Part shown: positions 7,158 through 15,341 of the stretch, piece by piece
Layout: every line of letters starts with the position of its first letter
Numbering within the stretch: position 1 is the first letter of the stretch
NCBI GenBank assembly: GCA_020850535.1
Contig: JADZEM010000221.1
Span: forward strand, 1-33,929
DNA length: 33,929 nucleotides
From: Chloroflexota bacterium
GTDB lineage: Bacteria > Chloroflexota > UBA6077 > JACCZL01
Direction: 5' to 3'
Made by a program: the position numbers and the translations under genes
The notes under the pieces: model-generated
Database searches by the model: none
What the model was told of the DNA's origin: nothing
Seen by the model: the letters and a program-made list of their open reading frames with translations, nothing else

Positions 7158-7895
7158 GTGCCCTCCGTATCGGCTGCTGGCTTGCCCCCTGATCCATCAA
7201 CCATCGCCCGTCCATTTGCCCTGCTGCACCCGTGCACCAACTTCATCGACGAGCAGCTGGCGGACCCGCTGATCGGCGCGAACTTCGACCCTATCGACAT
7301 GTACGACCTGGAGCGTGCTGATCTGTCGGCGTACCTGGGGCTGGCCGTACCGGGGCTGGTCGATCAGGTGCATCTTGCCCGCCACGCCGAGAAGATTCGC
7401 GCCTACCTGGATACCGGGCGGGTGCTCGTCTTCAGTGGGATGTTGTTCCAGCCGTGGCTGCCGGGCGGCGGTGCGTACCACCCGAAGGCCGTCCGCTCGC
7501 ACCATGACTACGCCGTCCGTGTGGTGACCCCGCACCCGATCCTCGACGGCATCGAGATGGACAACCTGATCTACCGTCGCGGCGTGGCCGGCTTCTTCGC
7601 GCGGGGCCACAACGAGCCGCCGCCGGGGGCCGAGATCCTGCTGGCGCTGCCCGATGGCGAGCCGACGACGTACGTAGACCGTGTCAGCACGCGCGGGACG
7701 ATCCTCTGCCACAGCGGCAACGATCTGCTGGGCTACACCAACGCCGAGGGGACGGGGGCGCGGCTGGTGCCGCAACTGCTGGCCTGGATGCGGCAGGAGG
7801 CCCAGGTCCGGATGGCAGCGGTCAGATCGTCGGCCGCCGGCGAGCCGCAAGCGGCGCGCACGACGGGCGTGGTGGGCGCGGGGGCGGGCGCATGA
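7158..7895 (+). CDS. ThuA/class I glutamine amidotransferase-fold protein, paralogue 1
   Basis: A 245-residue protein of unknown function. The order of segments fits a flavodoxin/GATase1-like fold: FALLHPCTNFID at the start, DLSAYLGLAVPGLVDQ, a helix EKIRAYLDTGRVLVFSG, then HDYAVRVVTPHPILDGIEMD, which resembles the 'HPI..G' segment of ThuA-like proteins. The strand TTYVDRVSTRGTILCHSGND closes the domain, and the last 35 residues are variable. Where amidotransferases carry the nucleophile Cys after the elbow strand, this protein has SGMLFQPWLPGG, so no Cys catalysis is expected. GTG 7158 has GGGAG 7 nt upstream; a longer in-frame start at 7092 is not supported. Its stop overlaps the next gene (ATGA), and the two proteins are paralogues, suggesting a heteromeric pair. 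Confidence 0.65.
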   Translation: MPSVSAAGLPPDPSTIARPFALLHPCTNFIDEQLADPLIGANFDPIDMYDLERADLSAYLGLAVPGLVDQVHLARHAEKIRAYLDTGRVLVFSGMLFQPWLPGGGAYHPKAVRSHHDYAVRVVTPHPILDGIEMDNLIYRRGVAGFFARGHNEPPPGAEILLALPDGEPTTYVDRVSTRGTILCHSGNDLLGYTNAEGTGARLVPQLLAWMRQEAQVRMAAVRSSAAGEPQAARTTGVVGAGAGA

Positions 7896-8539
7896 GCCGG
7901 CTCGGCATGATCTACCTCGGATCGGCGCAGCAGCACATGGTGCTGCAAGATCCCGTCTACCGCCAGCATATCGACGAACTGGTCTACCTGCCCGAGCTGC
8001 CCGCCACCTCGCTGGACGATCTCGACGGGTTGATCGTGCCGTGCCGGGTGCACCAGGGACGGCTCTACGCCAGCGCGGAGCAGGTTCGAGCGGTGCTGGA
8101 TCGGGGCGGCACGGTGGTCCTGTTCGGGGAGCAGCCGCAGGCGTGGCTGCCGGGGTTGCAGTGGGAGCAGCGCCCGGTCAACTTCTGGTGGTGGCGCGAG
8201 GGCGGCAAGAGCGACCTCCGCGCCGCCCTGCCCGAGCACTCCCTGTTCGAGTACCTGACGCTTGCCGATGCGACCTGGCACTATCACGGGGTCTTCACGC
8301 CGCCTGCCGGGGCCGAGCGGATCATTGAGAGCGAGCACGGCGGGACGATCCTTTACGTCGACCGGGTGAGCACCCCGGGGACGCTGATCGTGACCTCGCT
8401 CGATCCGATGTTCCACATCGGGTCGAACTTTATGCCGGCGGCGGCGCGGTTCTTCCAGAAGTTCTTGCCGTGGCTGCGGGAGCGGATGCTGCCGGAGACG
8501 AGCGGGCGACAGCCGACAGTGGCCAGCGGTCAGGCGTGA
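7892..8539 (+). CDS. ThuA/class I glutamine amidotransferase-fold protein, paralogue 2
   Basis: A 215-residue protein of unknown function, translationally coupled to the gene before it by an ATGA overlap. It aligns with that protein through its length: DDLDGLIVPCRVHQG with its AYLGLAVPGLVDQ, RAVLDRGGTVVLFGEQPQAW with RAYLDTGRVLVFSGMLFQPW, and ILYVDRVSTPGTLIVTSLDP with its TTYVDRVSTRGTILCHSGND. The two share the YVDRVST motif exactly. The elbow again lacks Cys (LFGEQPQAWLPG). An aromatic-rich stretch (VNFWWWREGG, then ATWHYHGVF) is specific to this copy and may form a binding surface. The stop lies inside a 14-bp tandem repeat, so the C-terminal tail may be recently altered. Confidence 0.65.
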   Translation: MSRLGMIYLGSAQQHMVLQDPVYRQHIDELVYLPELPATSLDDLDGLIVPCRVHQGRLYASAEQVRAVLDRGGTVVLFGEQPQAWLPGLQWEQRPVNFWWWREGGKSDLRAALPEHSLFEYLTLADATWHYHGVFTPPAGAERIIESEHGGTILYVDRVSTPGTLIVTSLDPMFHIGSNFMPAAARFFQKFLPWLRERMLPETSGRQPTVASGQA

Positions 8540-8598
8540 GCAGCCAGGTGTGAGCAGTCAGGCGTGAGCCGTCAGGCGTGAGCCGTCAGGCGTCAGGT
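8529..8598. repeat. Five tandem copies of a 14-bp unit
   Basis: The unit GTCAGGCGTGAGCC is repeated five times (8529, 8543, 8557, 8571, 8585), with the second and fifth copies diverged. The first copy contains the TGA stop of the preceding gene. The array fills the space between that gene and the convergent helicase gene. A single GTCAGGCGTCAG motif also occurs at about 2321. Confidence 0.85.
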
Positions 8599-8622
8599 AT
8601 CGGGGGCCGACTCCCCGCCGTG

Positions 8623-11082
8623 TCAGACGCCCACGGCGAGGTGGATGGCCCCCTGTTTGCCGCGCTCTCCGACGATGGCGCCCGGGCCGACACAGCTCGG
8701 GCAGCCGCTCTCGCAGAGGCAGCGCTGCGCGAGGTCGGCGGCGGCCTCCAACAGCTCACGCCGCATCGTGAAGAGCCGCTCGGCGAACCCGACGCCGGCC
8801 GGCACCCGCTCGTAGACGTAGACGGTCGGCAGGCCTGTGAACGGCGATTTCACCTGCGGCACCACGCCGACGTCGTGCGGATCGCACATCAGGTAGAGCG
8901 GGGTGATCGCCCCGAGCAGGTTGGCCAGCCCGACCAGCCCGCCTTCGACCTCCTCCTTCGGAAGCCCGGCCGTGCGGGACTCCGGCAGGGTGACCCAGAA
9001 GGCGGTCGTCTGCAGCTCCTCCTCGGGGAGGTGGATCTTGCCCCAGCCGATGTTCTCGTGGGTGTTGAACTTGATCTTCTTGAAGATGGTCGGCTGGTAG
9101 GTGACGGAGACCTCGCCGTGGGCGTACGACAGGTCGTGGATCGAGGGGCGTGGATCGTCGGTGCGAGCGTCGGAGGACGGTAGCGCCGGCTGGGCAGGCG
9201 GGACAGCGCGCGTGGCAGCGTCCGCTCCTGGCTCCTGACTCCTGGCCCCAGCTGCCTCGCCGCGCTCCTGTGCGAAGACGTCCGTCACCTGGAGGTGGAC
9301 GGCCAGCTCGGCGTCGGTGTAGTAGTCCACCGAGACCTGGCGCACGTACGCCTTCTTCTCTTCCCAGTCGAGCCTCTCAACCTGGTGCTGCTGGCCGCCG
9401 TGGATGTAGATCGCCTCTTCGTGGAGGTAGATCGGGGCGGCGTAGCGGTCCATCTCCCCGATGACGCGGGGGGCGCCGGTCTGGGTGGTGTCAATGATGA
9501 CGAAGTTGTCGCTGGCGGCCGTGCGGAGGCTGACGGCCTCGGCGGGGAAGCGCTCGCTGGTCCAGTACCATTTCTTGCTGGTGCTGTTGTAGTGGAGCGC
9601 GCCATCCTCCTCGAAGTAGCGCAGTAATTCGTCGGTGGCCGCGCCGCCGAAGCGCTCGCCAGCCTCGAACGGCAGCTCGAAGGCGGCGCAGCGCAGATGG
9701 TTGGCGCGGATGACGAGGTTGCCCGGGTTGACGAGGCCGCTCTCGGGCGTGCGCCCGAAGAAGTAGTCGGGGTGGCTGGCGATGAACTGGTCCAGCGGCG
9801 ACGACGAGAGGACCAGCGCGGCGATGGACGGCTTGTCGCGCCGCCCGACGCGGCCCATCTGCTGGAGGGTCGAGGCGACGGTGCCGGGGTAGCCGGTCAG
9901 GACGGCCGCTTCGAGGCCGCCGATGTCGATGCCCAGCTCCAGGGCATTGGTGGCGACGACGCCGCGCACGGAGCCGTCGCGGATGCCGGACTCGATGGCG
10001 CGGCGCTCGCGGGGGAGGTAGCCGCCCCGGTACCCCCGGATGGCGTCGGGGTCCAGGTGGCGCTTCTTCGCGGCCTCTTTGAGGTAGTGCAGGAGCACCT
10101 CGACGCTCAGGCGGCTGCGCGCGAAGACGATGGTTTGCAGGCTGTTCGACAGAAAGGCCGTTGCGAGGTTCCGGGCCACCAGCGTGGACGAGCGGCGGAT
10201 GCCGAGCTGCTGGTTGACGACGGGCGGGTTGTAGAACAGCAGGAACTTCTCGGGGCTGGGTGCGCCGCTCTCGTTGACGAGGGCCAGGGGCAGATCGACC
10301 AGGGCTTCGGCGCGCTCGGCCAGCATCTCAGACGGCTCGAACGCGCCCTCGTCGATCAGCGAGCCGTACCCAACGAGGTTGCGGCCCAGCTCGTCGGCGT
10401 TGGCGATGGTGGCCGAGCAGCAGATGAACTGGGGATTGCTGCCGTAGTGGGCGCAGATGCGGCGCAGGCGGCGGATGACGTTCCCGACGTGGCTCCCGAA
10501 GACGCCGCGATAGTGGTGCAGCTCGTCCACCACGACGTACTTGAGGTTCTCGAAGAGGCGGACCCACTTGTCGTGGTGGGGGAGGATGCCGGTGTGGAGC
10601 ATGTCGGGATTGGTGACGACGACGTGGCCGGCCTGTCGGATGGCACGGCGGGCGGTGGCGGGAGTGTCGCCGTCGTAGGTGAACGTCTTGATGTCCGCGC
10701 CGGTGCTCTCGACAAGGCGGTGCAGCTCGGCCTGCTGATCCTGGGCGAGGGCCTTGGTCGGGAAGAGGTAGAGGGCGCGGGCGTTCGGATCTTTGAGGAT
10801 GGCGTCCAGAACGGGCAGGTTGTAGCAGAGGGTCTTGCCGCTGGCCGTCGGCGTGACGACCACGACGTTGCGGCCGTCGAGCACGTGCTGGATCGCCTGG
10901 GCCTGGTGGGTGTAGAGCTGCCCGACGCCGCGCGCCTCGTAGGCGGCTCGGAGGCGGCCGTCCAGTCCGTCGGGCAGGGGGGCATACATCGGCGGCCGGG
11001 CCGGCTGATGCCGGAAGGCGGCGATGTTGCCCTGGTGCTCGCGCGACTTGAGCAGGTGCTCGACCAGCTGGGGGACGTTCAT
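8623..11082 (-). CDS. mrfA: MrfA/YprA-like DEAD-box DNA repair helicase with C-terminal Cys4 zinc site
   Basis: An 819-residue superfamily 2 helicase. Walker A TPTASGKT is at 77-84, the DEAH-type box appears as DELHHY at 186-191, motif III SAT is at 223-225, and motif VI QQMGRVGRR is at about 407-415. The region after the helicase core ends in CLCESGCPSCVGP, whose four cysteines (788, 790, 794, 797) match the metal site of the DUF1998/MrfA C-terminal domain. In Bacillus subtilis MrfA is a 3'-5' helicase working with the exonuclease MrfB in repair of mitomycin-type DNA damage. No mrfB-like gene is visible here. Residues about 625-665 form an unconserved Ala/Pro/Ser linker. ATG 11082 fits the family N-terminus; only a weak AGGA precedes it. 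Confidence 0.88.
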   Translation of the reverse strand: MNVPQLVEHLLKSREHQGNIAAFRHQPARPPMYAPLPDGLDGRLRAAYEARGVGQLYTHQAQAIQHVLDGRNVVVVTPTASGKTLCYNLPVLDAILKDPNARALYLFPTKALAQDQQAELHRLVESTGADIKTFTYDGDTPATARRAIRQAGHVVVTNPDMLHTGILPHHDKWVRLFENLKYVVVDELHHYRGVFGSHVGNVIRRLRRICAHYGSNPQFICCSATIANADELGRNLVGYGSLIDEGAFEPSEMLAERAEALVDLPLALVNESGAPSPEKFLLFYNPPVVNQQLGIRRSSTLVARNLATAFLSNSLQTIVFARSRLSVEVLLHYLKEAAKKRHLDPDAIRGYRGGYLPRERRAIESGIRDGSVRGVVATNALELGIDIGGLEAAVLTGYPGTVASTLQQMGRVGRRDKPSIAALVLSSSPLDQFIASHPDYFFGRTPESGLVNPGNLVIRANHLRCAAFELPFEAGERFGGAATDELLRYFEEDGALHYNSTSKKWYWTSERFPAEAVSLRTAASDNFVIIDTTQTGAPRVIGEMDRYAAPIYLHEEAIYIHGGQQHQVERLDWEEKKAYVRQVSVDYYTDAELAVHLQVTDVFAQERGEAAGARSQEPGADAATRAVPPAQPALPSSDARTDDPRPSIHDLSYAHGEVSVTYQPTIFKKIKFNTHENIGWGKIHLPEEELQTTAFWVTLPESRTAGLPKEEVEGGLVGLANLLGAITPLYLMCDPHDVGVVPQVKSPFTGLPTVYVYERVPAGVGFAERLFTMRRELLEAAADLAQRCLCESGCPSCVGPGAIVGERGKQGAIHLAVGV

Positions 11083-11260
11083 GATCCTGCCACGAACAGG
11101 TGTTCCACCCGGCGATTGTAGACGGCGCGCCAGGGCAGGGGGCAAGCGGAGACCGTTCGGAAGCGAAACTGGCCCATCGTGCTACCCTGCCGGGAGCGTC
11201 CAGCACGGCCGGCAGGCTGGTGACGGACGCCTGACGTACTTTCACATCCGGAGACCGACG

Positions 11261-11584
11261 ATGATCTTCATCACCGCGAAGTTCCTGATCAAGCCGGAGT
11301 TTGCCGACCGCTGGCCGGAGATCAGCCGGACGTTCACCGAGGCGACGCGGGCCGAGCCGGGCTGCCTCTGGTTCGACTGGTCTCGCAGCCTGGACAACCC
11401 GAACGAGTACGTGCTGGTCGAGGCGTTCCGCGATGGCGACGCGGGCGGGGCGCATGTGAACTCGGCCCACTTCAAGACGGCTCAGCAGCACTTGCCGCCG
11501 CACCTGCAGGCCACGCCGAAGATCATCAACTTCGTGGTGCCGCAGGACGACTGGAACGACCTCGGCGAGATGGCGGTCAAGTAG
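11261..11584 (+). CDS. Antibiotic-biosynthesis-monooxygenase (ABM) domain protein, YgiN-like
   Basis: A 107-residue ferredoxin-like-fold protein that normally dimerises. The opening MIFITAKFLIKPEFADRWPE, the centre EPGCLWFDWSRSLDNPNEYVLVEAFRD and the end HVNSAHFKTAQQHL follow the pattern of putative quinol monooxygenases of the YgiN group. These oxidise quinol-like or polycyclic aromatic compounds without a bound cofactor. The true substrate cannot be predicted. ATG 11261 has GGAG 7 nt upstream; the longer upstream reading frame to 11024 overlaps the divergent helicase promoter and is not supported. The gene stands alone and ends 21 nt before a strong hairpin repeat. Confidence 0.85.
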   Translation: MIFITAKFLIKPEFADRWPEISRTFTEATRAEPGCLWFDWSRSLDNPNEYVLVEAFRDGDAGGAHVNSAHFKTAQQHLPPHLQATPKIINFVVPQDDWNDLGEMAVK

Positions 11585-11604
11585 GTCTTGCCCTCACCCC
11601 CCGC

Positions 11605-11631
11605 CCCCTCTCCCTGTGCGCGGGAGAGGGG
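11605..11631 (+). terminator. Fixed-loop hairpin repeat, copy 1 (possible terminator)
   Basis: CCCCTCTCCC (11605-11614) pairs perfectly with GGGAGAGGGG (11622-11631) around the loop TGTGCGC. The same stem and identical loop occur at 29301-29327, 29353-29379 and 33746-33768. There is no T-run, so termination would have to rely on the stem or on Rho. It lies just after the ABM gene and before a convergent remnant. Confidence 0.55.
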
Positions 11632-11671
11632 AGCCGGGCGGGTACCGTCCGGGCGGGATTTTGGGTGACAG

Positions 11672-13502
11672 TCAGGGGCGGATGTCGGTCTGGACGGTAG
11701 CGAGCGGCTCGTCGTCGGCGCGGTCAAAGGACTCCGACGCGGCGTAGACGGCCAGGGTATGCGCCCCTGGCTCGCGCGCCTCGGCAAGCAGCGTCACGGT
11801 CACCGAGGCGCCGGCCTCCAGTCGGCCGGCGTCGCAGATGATTGGGCGGACGCCGTTGCACGGCGCATCGCCGATCCTGGCCGAGACGTGCGTCAGCCCG
11901 TCTGACAGCGTGCCGACCACGACCGCCCCGGCTGCCGCGGTCTCGCCGGTGTTGGTGACTGTGGCGGTGTAGGTGACGCGGTCGCCAACGGCGGCTGACT
12001 CTGTCGACGCCGAGGCCTGCACGAAGAATCGGTTGCCCCACGGCTCGGGGCTGGCCGAAAGCGTCGTTGACCAGCTTCCGCAGTCGTCATCGATGGTCAG
12101 CGGGAGGGTGACGGCCTGTCCAGGCTGGCCGCGGCGGAGGAAGAACGTCGAGCGCGTGACGCGGCCAGTCTCGACATCGAAGACGCCCGTGCGGCCGGCA
12201 GTTCCCGGGCCGCTGCCGTCCAAGCCGTTCGGGGAAATCGAGCAGGGCGTTCGTCGGCGGCACGGTCGTCCCTTCCAGGGCGCCGAAACGTAGCCGGCCG
12301 AGACGGTTCTCCGGGGCGTTGCTATTCGTGGCGGCTTCGACCTGGACGCGGAGACGATTTGGAGCGCCTGGATCGACGCGGACGACGGGAAGGGGGCGAG
12401 AGCCGCAGTCGCGGGGGATGATGGTTGCGGCGATCGTCGGCGATACGTTGTTCGAGAGGTCGGGGTCGCCGGGTGGTGTTGACAGCGATGCTCTGGCTTG
12501 CACGCTGGCGCTCAGATCCATCTGACCGGCGGGGCCAGCCACGATGGCGAGTGCGACCGTCTTGCTCGTTCCAGCTTCGAGCCGCTGCACGGAGCAGCCA
12601 ACCTCGGTCTCGCCGTGCATACCGCAGTCGCGGCGCTCAGACCCCCACATCGACCGGGAGACCTCAGTTCCGGGAGCGAGAGGAACAGTGATCTCCACGC
12701 CCTCCACCGCCGTGTCTGACCGATTCTCGACGGTCACCGAGAACCTGAGTTCGTCGCCGGCCTGGACCGGGCCGGGTGGGCCATTGACGGTCACCGCCAG
12801 GTCAATCGTGGGGTCAACCGTGACGATACTCGATGCGTTCTGGCGCGCGCGGTGACTCCCAGGCTCGTGCGCGAGTGCGGTCACTGTGTACTCATGTCTG
12901 CCTGGCATTGGGGCGACCGCCACCTGGGTGACCACGACGCTCTGGCCCGCCGCCAGATCACCCAGCGGACACTCGCGGGGGCGTACCTGCGTCTCCCCCG
13001 GGCCGTCAGCGCAGCGCGGGTCCGGGCGGACGATCCGCAGACCGTCCAGGTCCGTGTGCTGTCTCAGCGTACGATCCGTCACAGCGCCAGGGCCATTGTT
13101 GGTGACGGTGAACGTGTACGTGATCTCCTCGCCGACAGCGGCCCGCTCGGGAACGGCCTTTGCCGTGACGACGATCTCCGGGGCTGGCGCGATGGTTACC
13201 ACCCGTGCGCCACGGTTGTTGCGTGGCGTCGGGTCGGACTCACGGGCCATGGCCTGGACGCGGTAGCTGCCTTCGCCCGGCGCACCAGGATCGGCAATGC
13301 CGTTGACGCTGACGCGCACCTCGCCGCCGGCCGGGATATCCCCGACGTCACACACGATCAGCGGCTGATACCCACAGTTCCCCTGGCTGGGCGTAAGGCC
13401 GCGCGTCTTGATGCCGTTCGGCAACTGATTGAAGAGGCGGACAGCGGTGGCGTTCGATGAGGCGGCGTATATCGGGGGCGGCGACGATTGGGGCGCTGAA
13501 AT
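11672..13502 (-). pseudogene. DUF11-repeat surface protein gene, 5'-truncated and frameshifted
   Basis: Reading leftward, the sequence encodes a chain of DUF11 (conserved-repeat, Ig-like) domains typical of cell-surface proteins. Domain 1 is only a second half (TAVRLFNQLPNGIKTRGLTP onward). A second begins EIVVTAKAVPERAAVGEEIT with TFTVTNNGPGAV. A third begins TIDLAVTVNGPPGPVQAGDE. After a linker (RPLPVVRVDPGAPNRLRVQV), the frame must shift at about 12218-12224 (DFPERL to DGSGPG) to continue into RSTFFLRRGQPGQAVTLPL and a fourth domain, FVQASASTESAAVGDRVTY. No start codon with a ribosome-binding site, signal peptide or first half-domain is present; homology ends at about 13451, close to the divergent ggt start. 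It appears to be a decaying fragment, although a sequencing error could explain the frameshift alone. Confidence 0.72.
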
Positions 13503-13564
13503 GCCCCTGCTGGATCGTCTACCCTGAGGGCACTCTCGGACCCCGCGACCCTCGGAGGTAGGCG

Positions 13565-15235
13565 ATGGCGATGACAGCAGCCCCGGCAACCATGGGCAGC
13601 ACCATGCAAGGCCCGCACGGAGGCGCGTTCCGTCCGCCGGCCGTCGGCGTGCGCGGGGTCGTCAGCTCGGCGCACAACCTCGCCTCGCAGGCCGGCATCC
13701 GCGCGCTGCAGCAGGGCGGCAACGCCGTCGATGCCGCCGTTGCCGTGGCGGCCACCCTGGCCGTCGTCGAGCCGTTCATGTCCGGGCTGGGCGGTGGCGG
13801 CGGCTACATGCTGATCCGCGAGGGCACGACCGGCCAGATCCACGGCCTCGACTACCTGGGCCGGGCGCCGCGCGCCGCCCAGGGCAACGCCTGGACCGAC
13901 CAGGAAGAGGTCTACAGCGACGTCCGCGCGACCTGTCAGCCGAGCGCCGTGGCCGGCTGGCTGGCGGCCCTGGAGCGCTTCGGGCGGCTCGACCGCGCGG
14001 CCGTCTTCAGCTTCGCCATCGAGGTGGCCGAGCGCGGCTGGCCGATCACGGCGTTCGCGGCCGGCATGCTCGCCAACGCCGAGGCCCGCCTGAGCCGGTT
14101 CGCCTCGTCGCGGGCGGCCTACTTCCCAGACGGCCGCGTGCCGCGCGTGGGCGAGCTGGTGCCACAGCCGGGCATGGCGCGCAGCCTGCGGATGATCGCC
14201 GAGGGCGGCGCGGACGTCTACTACAAGGGCCAGCTTGGCGAGGAGATCACCCGGGCGATCCAGGAGGCCGGCGGCTGGCTGACCATGGACGACCTCGGGG
14301 ACATCCAGCTTCGGTGGCTGGAGCCGCTGGCCATCCAGTATCGCGGGAACACCGTGATGACGATGCCGCCCGAGTGCTCCGGCATCCAGTACCTCGAGTC
14401 GATGCGGATCCTCGAAGCGTTCGACCTCGAAGGCCTCGGCCATAACACGACCGCGTACCTGCACCTGCTGCTGGAGACCGTCAAGCTGGCGAGCGCCGAC
14501 CGCGCCGCCTACACGATGGATCCGTCCGTCCCGGCCACAAGCCTGCTCGCCGACGACTTCGTCGCCGGGCGGCGGGCGCTGATCGACTTCCAGCAGGCCG
14601 CCCAGAGCGAGGGTGAGCGCTACCTCGCCAAGAAGGACGGGCTGGTCGCCCCCGGCGATCCCCTCCGCTACAAGCGCGACCACACCACCCACTTCGAGGC
14701 CGTGGACGACGAGGGCAACCTCGTGTCCGTCACCCAGAGCAACGGCGGCGTCTTCGGAAACGCCTTTGTGGCCGGCGCGACGGGCATCCCGATGAACAAT
14801 TTCCTCTACTGGCAGGACGTCAATCCCGACAGCCCGAACTATCTCCGGCCCGGCCGCCCGATGGAATGCCCGATGGCCCCATGCATCGTCACGCGGGACG
14901 GCGCAGCGGTCCTCGGCATCGGCACACCGGGGTCGTACGGCATCCTGCAGACGACGCTCCAGATGCTGCTCAACCACCTGGATTTCGGGTTCAACGTCCA
15001 AGCGGCCATCGAAGCTCCCCGCTTCCGGGCCTTCGAGCGGACGTTGGTGGACGTGGAAGGGCGCCTGCCGACCGAGACGGTGGACGGCCTGCGGGCGCTC
15101 GGGCACGAGCTGCGGATCCTGGCGCCGTTCACCAACGCCGTCGGCGGAGGACACGGCGTCGCCGTCGATCCGCGGAGCGGCCTGCTGACCGGTGGGGCGG
15201 ACCCCCGTCGGGATGGTGCGTCGCTGGGCTGGTAG
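13565..15235 (+). CDS. ggt: Gamma-glutamyltransferase family protein (Ntn hydrolase)
   Basis: The enzyme cleaves gamma-glutamyl bonds (for example in glutathione) and is made as a proenzyme that cuts itself. In this 556-residue protein the large-subunit start VVSSAHNLASQAGIRALQQG and GNAVDAAVAVAATLAVVEP are followed by the glycine-rich SGLGGGGGYMLI. The self-cleavage site is DHTTHFEAVDDEGN, making Thr374 the likely nucleophile and new N-terminus of the small subunit. The later PMNNFLYW and GTPGSYGILQT segments are also conserved. No signal peptide is visible, unlike the periplasmic E. coli enzyme, so it may be cytosolic or act on another gamma-glutamyl or amide substrate. ATG 13565 has GGAGG 6 nt upstream. 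The sensor kinase follows after 106 bp. Confidence 0.92.
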   Translation: MAMTAAPATMGSTMQGPHGGAFRPPAVGVRGVVSSAHNLASQAGIRALQQGGNAVDAAVAVAATLAVVEPFMSGLGGGGGYMLIREGTTGQIHGLDYLGRAPRAAQGNAWTDQEEVYSDVRATCQPSAVAGWLAALERFGRLDRAAVFSFAIEVAERGWPITAFAAGMLANAEARLSRFASSRAAYFPDGRVPRVGELVPQPGMARSLRMIAEGGADVYYKGQLGEEITRAIQEAGGWLTMDDLGDIQLRWLEPLAIQYRGNTVMTMPPECSGIQYLESMRILEAFDLEGLGHNTTAYLHLLLETVKLASADRAAYTMDPSVPATSLLADDFVAGRRALIDFQQAAQSEGERYLAKKDGLVAPGDPLRYKRDHTTHFEAVDDEGNLVSVTQSNGGVFGNAFVAGATGIPMNNFLYWQDVNPDSPNYLRPGRPMECPMAPCIVTRDGAAVLGIGTPGSYGILQTTLQMLLNHLDFGFNVQAAIEAPRFRAFERTLVDVEGRLPTETVDGLRALGHELRILAPFTNAVGGGHGVAVDPRSGLLTGGADPRRDGASLGW

Positions 15236-15341
15236 CGGGCTGGTACCCTTCGGCGCCGAGCGACCGACTGGCGCTCGGCGCGTACACACAACACCGGGTG
15301 TTGGCGGCCCCTGTCGTAACGGGCCGCCAGTGAGGCGACGC

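Noticed and set aside
9697-11121. Rightward open frame of 474 codons opposite the helicase gene
   Set aside because: It is antisense to a helicase with intact motifs, is valine/alanine/glycine-biased as expected from reading high-GC coding DNA backward, and has no family features.
13358-15289. Leftward open frame of 643 codons opposite ggt
   Set aside because: Same type of shadow; the gamma-glutamyltransferase on the other strand is complete with its TTH active site.
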